Source: Planctomycetota bacterium
GTDB taxonomy: Bacteria > Planctomycetota > Phycisphaerae > FEN-1346
Direction of reading: 5' to 3'
NCBI GenBank assembly: GCA_026386995.1
Contig: JAPLMO010000102.1
Coordinates: 1 to 14,023, forward strand
Length of the DNA stretch: 14,023 nucleotides
This document shows positions 6,955 through 12,840 of the stretch, piece after piece (the first letter of the stretch is position 1; the number at the start of each line of letters is the position of its first letter). A model generated the notes under the pieces. That model saw nothing but the letters and a program-made list of their open reading frames with translations, searched no databases and was not told where the DNA came from. A program made the translations under genes and the position numbers.

Positions 6955-6970
6955 GCTAAATGTTTGGTGG

Positions 6971-8170
6971 CTAAATTTTCAACTTCGGGTCGATGGCATC
7001 GCGGACGGCCTCGCCCAGCAGATTGTACAAGAGCACGGTGATGAATATGGCGGCGCCGGCCGAGCCCCAGGCCCACCACGTTTCGAGGTGCTGGCGTCCG
7101 TCATTGAGGAGTTCGCCCCAACTGGGCGTCTGGACGAGGTTCAGGAACGCCAAGTTGACCTCGATAAAGATGGCGCCGGCAATGCCAAAGGTCGCCGCCA
7201 CCAGGATTGGCGCCATGCCGTTGGGCACGGCGTGCCTGAGGAGCAGCCGCCACGTCGGAATTCCGAGTGCCCGTGCCGCGGTCATGTAATCCTCGTCGCG
7301 GATCCGCAGCAACTCGGCGCGCATATAACGGTAGTAGCCGGTCCATCCCGTCACGCCGATCACAAAGACCACGGCCCAGAGCGGCGGGACCCACGACGGC
7401 ATGACCGCCAGGATAATGATGATGAGCACAATCTGCGGGATAAACATGACGATCTCCGCCACCCGCATCAGGATAAGGTCCACCCACTTGCCGAAGTAGC
7501 CGCTGATCGCCCCGAGCGTCACGCCGATGCCCGCACCGATGCCCACGGCCACGAAACCGATCGTCATCGCCGTGCGGGCGCCGTAGAGGACCAGCAGCAG
7601 GATGTCCTGGCCCAGGCGGTCGGTCCCCAGGGGATGCTTCCACGAAGGCGGCTGGTTCTTGCCGGGCAACGATTCGTAGCCCGGGAACCTGGCCGTCGGG
7701 ACGAGGGGGAACCACGCGGACTCGGCCTCGTTGGCCCGCTCGAGGTAGAACCCGTAGCGGCGCTCCGTCGTCCGCGCCGCCAAAAGCACCAGGGCCAGCG
7801 CCAGCAACACGCCCGCGTACGTGAGCAGCGTCCACTTCCACGCGCTGGCGCCTTTTCGCTCGGCGCGGCGGCGAAGCAGGCGGGCCGTCAAAGGCAGGGC
7901 CGGCGCGAGCAGGAGCGCCGCGATGGCTGCGTACTCCCAGGCCGTCAGGTAGTGGAAAATGGGCCACGAGACCTCGCCCTTCTCGACCCAGCGGATGGGC
8001 ACCTCGCCGGCGATGAACGGCGCCATGATCGCGCTCACGGCCAGAATCGCAATGATCACCAGGCTGACCATGGCCCCGGGGCGCTTGCGCAACTGGCGCC
8101 ATACGATCTCGCCGTAGGAGCGGGACTGCACGGCCGTCGGGACATCGGTTGTCGGCACCAGGCTACTCAT
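6971..8170 (-). CDS. oppC: Peptide ABC importer permease, OppC/DppC type, with inserted segment
   Basis: Inner-membrane channel subunit, 399 residues from the ATG at 8170, which overlaps the oppB stop by 8 bases (ATGAGTAG). A longer frame to 8212 would only extend into oppB. The N-terminal membrane helix is at about 33-53 (OppC_N type). The family motif HPLGTDRLGQDIL is at 179-191 and the EAA loop that docks on the ATPases is at about 291-319 (RDEDYMTAARALGIPTWRLL). Further membrane helices surround these. The motif HPLGTD normally falls within the first 60-90 residues; here about 100 extra residues precede it. This insert contains two additional hydrophobic helices (about 79-98 and 112-132) separated by a strongly basic stretch (RLLRRRAERK). 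The frame is intact and the rest is normal, so the insert looks like part of the protein, not an error. Confidence 0.94.
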   Translation of the reverse strand: MSSLVPTTDVPTAVQSRSYGEIVWRQLRKRPGAMVSLVIIAILAVSAIMAPFIAGEVPIRWVEKGEVSWPIFHYLTAWEYAAIAALLLAPALPLTARLLRRRAERKGASAWKWTLLTYAGVLLALALVLLAARTTERRYGFYLERANEAESAWFPLVPTARFPGYESLPGKNQPPSWKHPLGTDRLGQDILLLVLYGARTAMTIGFVAVGIGAGIGVTLGAISGYFGKWVDLILMRVAEIVMFIPQIVLIIIILAVMPSWVPPLWAVVFVIGVTGWTGYYRYMRAELLRIRDEDYMTAARALGIPTWRLLLRHAVPNGMAPILVAATFGIAGAIFIEVNLAFLNLVQTPSWGELLNDGRQHLETWWAWGSAGAAIFITVLLYNLLGEAVRDAIDPKLKI

Positions 8171-9275
8171 ATCGCACCCGCGGATCGGCCCAGGCATACA
8201 GGATGTCGCCAATCAGAAGGAAGACGAGCGTCAGCAAGCCGTATAGCAGGACCTCCGCCATGATGAGCGCCAGGTCGTAAGCCTTGGCGGCTTCAACCAG
8301 CAAGAGGCCCGTCCCCTGGATGCTGAAGATGTATTCCACAATGACGCTGCCGCCGATGAGGCCCGGAATGGCCAGCACCATCATGGTGATCATCGGCAGG
8401 AGGCTGTTGCGCAAGGCGTGGCGGTAGACCACCTGCCCCTCGGGCAGCCCTTTGGCGCGGGCCGTGCGGACGTAGTCGGCCCGGAGATTCTCCAGAAGGC
8501 TCGCCCGGCCCATCTTCGCCAGGTAGGCGAATCCGCCGTACACCAGGCAGATGACCGGTAACGTCGCGTGCCACAAGATGTCCGTGACGTACTTGCCCAA
8601 CGTGAACTTCTCGTACCCGAACGTGTGCAGTTTGCCGATGGGGAACCACTCGACCCCTTGCCCTCCCATGCCAAGGTAGGCGATCAGGAGCGTCCCCGCC
8701 AGAGTGGCAGGGATGCTCCACAGCGCCAGGAACATGACCGACGACAGCCGGTCGAACCACTTGCCCTGGTACCGCGCCGCCGCAAAGCCGGCCGGGATCG
8801 CAATGATGAAAATCAGCACTTCCGAGATGATGTTGAGCGTGGCGGTCACGGGAATGCGCTCGAGGATCAGCAGGAGCGGGTTGCGGCTGCCGGCGGAGGT
8901 CCGGAACTTGATGCTCTCGCCGAAGTCGCCGCGCACCAGGTGGCCGAACCAACTGACGTACCCGACGGCGGCGCTGGCGACCTTGTCGGTCGAATCGACG
9001 GTCCAGAACCATGCCCCGGCGGGCTTCTGCGTCCATGACTTCTCGGTGCCGAACAGCCGGTCGCGCAGGAAGTGATACTCGATCAGGCCCAGGCGCTCGC
9101 GGATCTTGTCGGCCGACTCCTTCATCGCCTTCGGGTCGATGTTGCCCGACTGGTTGCGGATCATCGCTTCGATCGGGTCGCCGGGGGCCAGGCGCACAAT
9201 GAAGTAGACGACCATCGTGATGCCGATCAGGGTCGGTATCATCAGGAGGAGCCGCTTGATGATATACGTCTTCAC
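8163..9275 (-). CDS. oppB: Peptide ABC importer permease, OppB/DppB type
   Basis: Inner-membrane channel subunit of 370 residues. It starts with the typical MKTYIIKRLLLMIPTLIGIT helix (about 1-28), has PGDP at 31-34, further helices at about 148-168, 177-200, 235-252, 294-314 and 338-360, and the EAA loop at about 265-294 (ADYVRTARAKGLPEGQVVYR), which contacts the ATPases. The start is a GTG at 9275, which shares GTGA with the stop of the upstream binding-protein gene and has GGAGG 6 bases before it, so the two are translationally coupled. It overlaps oppC by 8 bases. Compared with usual OppB there are about 35-40 extra residues at 68-108, before VRGDFG, predicted on the outer side of the membrane and rich in Trp. 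OppB of about 310-340 residues is usual. Confidence 0.95.
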   Translation of the reverse strand: MKTYIIKRLLLMIPTLIGITMVVYFIVRLAPGDPIEAMIRNQSGNIDPKAMKESADKIRERLGLIEYHFLRDRLFGTEKSWTQKPAGAWFWTVDSTDKVASAAVGYVSWFGHLVRGDFGESIKFRTSAGSRNPLLLILERIPVTATLNIISEVLIFIIAIPAGFAAARYQGKWFDRLSSVMFLALWSIPATLAGTLLIAYLGMGGQGVEWFPIGKLHTFGYEKFTLGKYVTDILWHATLPVICLVYGGFAYLAKMGRASLLENLRADYVRTARAKGLPEGQVVYRHALRNSLLPMITMMVLAIPGLIGGSVIVEYIFSIQGTGLLLVEAAKAYDLALIMAEVLLYGLLTLVFLLIGDILYAWADPRVRYE

Positions 9276-11065
9276 GGCTTGCCTCCCCCCTCACCCGAAG
9301 CGGCCTTCGGGGCGGCCTGCCCGGCCGCGGCTCCGTCCTTGCCGATCCACCATTCCAGCGGAAACATGCCCATCTTGTGCACGCGGGCATCCTTGATGCG
9401 ATTCGACACAAGCCGCAGGCTCTGGCGGTCGAACAGGAAGGTGTAGGGCTGTTCCCGGTGCAAGAGTTGCTGAAACTGGTGATACATCTCGTTGCGTTTA
9501 TTTTCATCGAGCGTCATGCGGGCGGTCACGATGAGGCGGTCGGCCTCGGCATTCCTGAAGCCGGTGAAGTTCGAACTCCGGTCGGCGATCTGGCTGGAAT
9601 GGAAAATCTGGTACGGGTCCTCTTCCACGCCGCCTCCGCCCCACGCGAGCATGACAACGTCGAAGTCGCGGTTGTCGAGTTTGACGGTGAAGATCGACCA
9701 CTCGCAGAATCGCACGTGCATGTCGATGCCCATGCGGCGGAATTCCTCGCCGATCACGCGGACCATGTCGCGCGTGTTCTGGTCGCTGCCGGGCGAGGTG
9801 AACTCAAACTCGAACCGCTCGCCCTTCTCGTTCTCCAGCCAGCCGTCGCCGTTGCGGTCCTCCCACCCGGCCTCCTTCAGGAGCCGCCGGGCCGCCTCGC
9901 GGTCGAAAGGCCATGGCTTGACGCTCTTATCGCGTTGCAGGCTCTCGGGCCAGAACGGGCCCGTCGCCACCCACCCGATGTCGTGGTTTATATACTTCAG
10001 GAGCTGCTCGCGCCACACCAGGTGCGTCATCGCCAGGCGCACGCGGCGGTCGTTGAACGGCGGGCGGGCGTTGTTCCACCCGATGTACGAGTACCCGTTC
10101 AGGTGCGACGTGTAGCGAAGCGACTGGAACCGCTCCTGAACGTCCTTGCGGTCCCGCAACTTTACGAACCATTCGGGCGTCACCGGAAGGAAGTCCAACT
10201 CACCCGCCAGAATCGCCTGGACCGACGGCTGTTCCTCCAGAATGAAGGTGTAAACAATTTCGTCGAACGCCGGGGCGTTGCCCCAGTAGTTCTTGTTCCG
10301 CTTCAGGATGATGTGCTGGCCGGTCTTCCAGTCCCCTTTCGTGAACGTGTAGGGGCCCGTGCCGACCAGCAGGTCGTTGATGTCGTTAAACGTATTCGGG
10401 TCCGTGAACTTATACACATGCTTGGGCAACACGACGATGCCGCTGAGTTCCAGGCTCAGAAAATACGGCTTTTTCCAGACAAACCGCACCGTCCGATCAT
10501 CCACCTTTTCGCAGCCCTTGCAGTCCTCGAAATAGGAAGCGCGGTCCCGGCAGTCGATCTTGGGATTAATCGTGGTTTCGTAGGTGAAGACCACGTCGTC
10601 GGCCGTCACGGGCATGCCGTCGGAGAACTTCGCCTTCGGGTTCAGGTGGAAGGTGATGACGAGGCCGTCGGGCGAGACCTCCCACTTTTCCGCCAGGACG
10701 CCGACGAACTCCAGCGTGTCGGGGTCGCGGTCAATGAGGGACTCAAAGACGTACTCGTTGACGTAGCGGGCGTACATGTCCTTGTAGGTCAGCGGATTAA
10801 GGGTCTGCGGCTCGGCGTTGAAGTTCCCGCGCAGCGTGCCGCCCATCTGCTCGGGCGTGAACTTGGGCGGCTGCATGGCCGTGGCGTCGGCCGCGGGCAA
10901 GAAGAGTGCGCCGAAAAACGCGAGCACGAGGATGGCATGCCCGGACTTTGCGCGGCGGGTCTCCTGACCCGCCGCGCGAGATCGCCCTTCCAGACGCGCG
11001 GATACCGATCTCGTGCGCGGCGGGTCAGGAGACCCGCCGCGCAAAGTATCAATCGCCGTGGGCAT
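9272..11065 (-). CDS. Peptide ABC importer substrate-binding protein (family 5 solute-binding)
   Basis: Extracytoplasmic binding protein, 597 residues from the ATG at 11065. The body is a full family-5 solute-binding protein: PQTLNPLTYKDMYARYVNEY near the mature N-terminus, the conserved LAEKWEVSPDGLVITFHL and KFSDGMPVTADDVVFTYE segments, and a GTGPYTF motif. It ends in a short Ala/Gly/Lys-rich tail. The hydrophobic core of a signal peptide (HAILVLAFFGALFLPA) is at about residues 43-58, with cleavage likely after ATA (61-63). The first 40 residues are odd: they include LRGGSPDPP and GQETRRA, which are translations of a nested inverted repeat (10945-11047), and the ATG itself lies in the outer arm of that repeat. 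No clear ribosome binding site precedes it. A GTG at 11140 is in frame but overlaps dapF and reads through a heptamer array, so it is less likely. The true start is uncertain. It would be called oppA by position; substrate not determined. Confidence 0.9.
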   Translation of the reverse strand: MPTAIDTLRGGSPDPPRTRSVSARLEGRSRAAGQETRRAKSGHAILVLAFFGALFLPAADATAMQPPKFTPEQMGGTLRGNFNAEPQTLNPLTYKDMYARYVNEYVFESLIDRDPDTLEFVGVLAEKWEVSPDGLVITFHLNPKAKFSDGMPVTADDVVFTYETTINPKIDCRDRASYFEDCKGCEKVDDRTVRFVWKKPYFLSLELSGIVVLPKHVYKFTDPNTFNDINDLLVGTGPYTFTKGDWKTGQHIILKRNKNYWGNAPAFDEIVYTFILEEQPSVQAILAGELDFLPVTPEWFVKLRDRKDVQERFQSLRYTSHLNGYSYIGWNNARPPFNDRRVRLAMTHLVWREQLLKYINHDIGWVATGPFWPESLQRDKSVKPWPFDREAARRLLKEAGWEDRNGDGWLENEKGERFEFEFTSPGSDQNTRDMVRVIGEEFRRMGIDMHVRFCEWSIFTVKLDNRDFDVVMLAWGGGGVEEDPYQIFHSSQIADRSSNFTGFRNAEADRLIVTARMTLDENKRNEMYHQFQQLLHREQPYTFLFDRQSLRLVSNRIKDARVHKMGMFPLEWWIGKDGAAAGQAAPKAASGEGGGKP

Positions 11066-11069
11066 GCCA
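10933..11069. repeat. Nested inverted repeat (REPIN-like) overlapping the binding-protein start
   Basis: Perfect 33-bp inverted arms occupy 10945-10977 and 11015-11047. Each arm is itself a hairpin: GCGCGGCGGGTC and GACCCGCCGCGC around TCCT or AGGA (12-bp stem). Outside them, TGGCATGCCC (10933-10942) and its inverse GGGCATGCCA (11060-11069) form a second pair of arms. Two hairpins in inverted orientation is the architecture of REP doublets. It is translated as part of the binding protein's N-terminus if the start at 11065 is right. Confidence 0.85.
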
Positions 11070-11093
11070 CCCGCGGCCGCCGGCCGCCGGGCA

Positions 11094-11121
11094 ATTCGCG
11101 ATCCGCAATCCGCAATCCGCA
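11094..11121. repeat. Heptamer array (ATCCGCA type)
   Basis: ATTCGCG is followed by three perfect copies of ATCCGCA, 7 bases each, flanked by GCAATT and its inverse AATTG(C). It fills the 62-base gap between dapF and the binding-protein gene. Its period matches the other arrays in the window though its sequence differs. Confidence 0.8.
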
Positions 11122-11127
11122 ATTGTC

Positions 11128-12000
11128 CTACTCCGGCCACTCGCCCGTGAAAACTTCCTCAACCGGCCCCGTAAGCGTGACGGGCGCGGCATCGTCGGGC
11201 CACCCGGCCTGAAGGTCGCCGCCGGGCACGTGCGCGAGAATCCGCCGGCCCGTGCGTCCGGTCAGCACGCCCGCGACGCACACCGCCGACGCCCCCGTGC
11301 CGCACGCCAGCGTGATGCCGCTGCCTCGCTCCCACGTCCGCATCCGCACCTCCCCCAGCGAGACGACCTCAACGATGTGCACGTTGATCCGCTCCGGGAA
11401 GAGTTTGTGGTTCTCGATCTTCGGGCCAACCTGCTCCAGGGGCCAGCCGGCGACCTGGTCCACATAGAAGACGGCGTGCGGGTTGCCCATGTTGACGCAG
11501 GTCATCCAGAGGGTCTGCCCGCCGACGGTCAGCGGCACGTCGACGAGGCGCTCGCCGTCCAGGGCCACCGGGATGAGTTCGGCCTCAAGCCGTGGGCGGC
11601 CCATGCCGACGCTGCCGCGTGAAATCCTGCCGGAGGCGTCGCGAAAGAGCGTGACCTCCCGCAGGCCCGCGTTGGTCTCGACCTTGACGACGCACGTGCC
11701 CTCGCCGGGCTCGCAGGGGCCGCCGACGGCCGTGACGAGGCCCCGCTCGACGGCGAACTTCGCCAGACACCGCACCCCGTTGCCGCACATCTGGGCCTCG
11801 GAACCGTCGGCGTTGAAGATGCGCATGCGGATATCGCCATCCTTGCGCGGCGGCAGGGCCAGAATGAGGCCGTCGGCGCCGACGCCGAAGTGGCGGTCGG
11901 AGATTTTCACGGCCAAGGCGGCCGGATCGAGCACCTGCTCCTCCAGCCCGTTGACGTAAATGTAGTCGTTGCCCGCGCCGTGCAGTTTGGCGAATCGCAT
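11128..12000 (-). CDS. dapF: Diaminopimelate epimerase
   Basis: Cytoplasmic enzyme of 290 residues that converts LL-diaminopimelate to meso-diaminopimelate, the precursor of lysine and a cross-linking residue of peptidoglycan. The two catalytic cysteines are both present in their expected contexts: Cys72 in MCGNGVRC and Cys233 in ACGTGASA. The N-terminus FAKLHGAGNDYIYVNG and the segments FGVGADG and NMGNPHAVFYV are typical of the family. Length is normal (about 270-290). The ATG at 12000 has a moderate ribosome binding site (AAGGG about 9 bases upstream). It is the first gene of the operon, 62 bases upstream of the binding-protein start. That it is co-transcribed with the importer is inferred from strand and spacing. 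Membership in the peptide operon fits a role in recycling cell-wall peptides or lysine supply, but dapF is found in many contexts. Confidence 0.97.
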   Translation of the reverse strand: MRFAKLHGAGNDYIYVNGLEEQVLDPAALAVKISDRHFGVGADGLILALPPRKDGDIRMRIFNADGSEAQMCGNGVRCLAKFAVERGLVTAVGGPCEPGEGTCVVKVETNAGLREVTLFRDASGRISRGSVGMGRPRLEAELIPVALDGERLVDVPLTVGGQTLWMTCVNMGNPHAVFYVDQVAGWPLEQVGPKIENHKLFPERINVHIVEVVSLGEVRMRTWERGSGITLACGTGASAVCVAGVLTGRTGRRILAHVPGGDLQAGWPDDAAPVTLTGPVEEVFTGEWPE

Positions 12001-12054
12001 TCCGTAGACCCTTCACTCTGTAACGTTCTGGTAGTCCGTCAACTTTGATTGTGC

Positions 12055-12132
12055 GGGTGCCACGGCTGCGCAGTTTGCAGCCGTGCGTCCGTGCCGACGA
12101 CCACGGCTGCAAACTGCGCAGCCGTGGCACCC
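12055..12132. repeat. Nested inverted repeat (REPIN-like) in the dapF leader
   Basis: Perfect 31-bp arms at 12055-12085 and 12102-12132 flank a 16-base spacer. Each arm contains its own hairpin, CACGGCTGC and GCAGCCGTG around a seven-base loop. The whole can form one long stem or two separate hairpins. The design equals that of the element at 10933-11069 but the sequence is unrelated. It would lie in the 5' leader of the dapF-opp mRNA. Confidence 0.88.
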
Positions 12133-12144
12133 ACAGAGTCAGTC

Positions 12145-12174
12145 GTGACAGGCTACTAGCGGGCCAATTATAGT
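12145..12174 (+). promoter_or_regulatory. Putative dut promoter
   Basis: GTGACA (12145-12150) and TATAGT (12169-12174) are separated by 18 bases; each matches the sigma70 consensus at 5 of 6 positions. Transcription would begin near 12181, about 160 bases before the dut ATG. Confidence 0.45.
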
Positions 12175-12196
12175 TTCGCAGGGAACGCCTTGGCCA
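12167..12196 (-). promoter_or_regulatory. Putative dapF-opp operon promoter
   Basis: On the minus strand a perfect TATAAT occurs at 12172-12167. The -35 position (about 12191-12196) reads TGGCCA, a poor match. It overlaps the -10 of the predicted dut promoter, so the two would compete for polymerase. The transcript would begin near 12160 and carry the large inverted repeat in its leader. Confidence 0.35.
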
Positions 12197-12341
12197 GAGA
12201 AAAGGGAGGCAGGGGGTACTGTTCATTTTTACCTCTCCCGCCGCGGCGTCATTCGCTTGCCCGGCCCCCGCGTTCCCAGTATCATCAGGCGGCTCGAAGG
12301 GTCCGATAACACGAAATTTGCCTCAAGGAGCGGAAACCGCC

Positions 12342-12791
12342 ATGCCGATAACCCTGCTGGTCCGCCGGAAAGCGGGCTGTGAGGATCTTCCCCTGCCCCG
12401 ATACATGAGCGAGGCGGCGGCGGGAATGGATATTTGTGCGGCCGTCGAGGGGCCTGTGCCCCTTGAGCCGGGCGAAATCAAACTCATCCCGACCGGCCTG
12501 TACGTTGCGGTTCCGCCGGGGCACGAAGTGCAAGTGCGGCCGAGGAGCGGCCTGGCCCTGAAGCACGGGCTGGTGATCGTCAACTCGCCCGGCACGATCG
12601 ATGCGGATTACCGCGGCGAGGTCGGCGTGATCGTGGGGAACATCGGCCGCGAGCCGTTCACCGTCACGCGGGGCCTGCGCATCGCGCAACTCGTGGTGGC
12701 GGCGGTCGCCCAAGCCGACGTTAAGGTTGTGGAGGAACTGCCGGAAACCCGCCGCGGCGACGGCGGATTCGGGCACAGCGGTACGCATTAG
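12342..12791 (+). CDS. dut: dUTP diphosphatase (dUTPase)
   Basis: Trimeric enzyme of 149 residues that hydrolyses dUTP to dUMP and pyrophosphate, keeping uracil out of DNA and supplying dUMP for dTMP synthesis. All five family motifs are visible: motif 1 AAAGMDIC (26-33), motif 2 RPRSGLA (66-72), motif 3 [13 protein letters not shown] (82-94) with catalytic Asp87, motif 4 around GLRIAQLVV (111-119), and motif 5 [13 protein letters not shown] at the C-terminus (137-149). The glycine-rich motif 5 has His where Ser or Thr is common (GFGHSG versus GFGSTG), which is a known variation. The ATG at 12342 follows AAGGAG by 11 bases; a TTG at 12318 is in frame but lies upstream of that site. Length is normal. 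ftsK follows 49 bases downstream on the same strand, so co-transcription is possible. Confidence 0.96.
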   Translation: MPITLLVRRKAGCEDLPLPRYMSEAAAGMDICAAVEGPVPLEPGEIKLIPTGLYVAVPPGHEVQVRPRSGLALKHGLVIVNSPGTIDADYRGEVGVIVGNIGREPFTVTRGLRIAQLVVAAVAQADVKVVEELPETRRGDGGFGHSGTH

Positions 12792-12792
12792 C

Positions 12793-12812
12793 CCCCGCCC
12801 ATGCGGGCGGGG
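12793..12812 (+). other. GC hairpin between dut and ftsK
   Basis: CCCCGCCC and GGGCGGGG (8-bp perfect arms) flank ATGC directly after the dut stop. No T-run follows, so full termination is unlikely. It could stabilise the dut mRNA end or reduce read-through into ftsK. Confidence 0.5.
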
Positions 12813-12840
12813 CCGTGCGGCGCCGAAAGCGAGGGCTTAA

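Larger units (their letters stand above)
12001..12341. other. Divergent intergenic region between dapF and dut
   Basis: 341 bases with no gene. From left to right it holds a single TTCACTCTG unit (12012-12020) matching the heptamers near 4120 and 4273, a 31-bp nested inverted repeat (12055-12132), overlapping outward promoter-like elements (12145-12196), and an untranslated stretch leading to dut with the ribosome binding site AAGGAG at 12325-12330. Nothing further is recognised at 12200-12320. Confidence 0.7.

Noticed and set aside
6788..8263. Open frame of 491 codons on the plus strand opposite oppC
   Set aside because: Antisense shadow of oppC and its flank; its His/Arg/Asp-rich composition is typical of reverse-strand translation.
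11066..11140. GTG at 11140 as the binding-protein start
   Set aside because: It would overlap the end of dapF and translate the ATCCGCA heptamers as a leader, which is unlike any signal peptide.
9377..11212. Open frame of 611 codons on the plus strand opposite the binding-protein gene
   Set aside because: It mirrors a real gene with clear family motifs on the minus strand. Long antisense frames are expected in GC-rich codons, and the product resembles no family.
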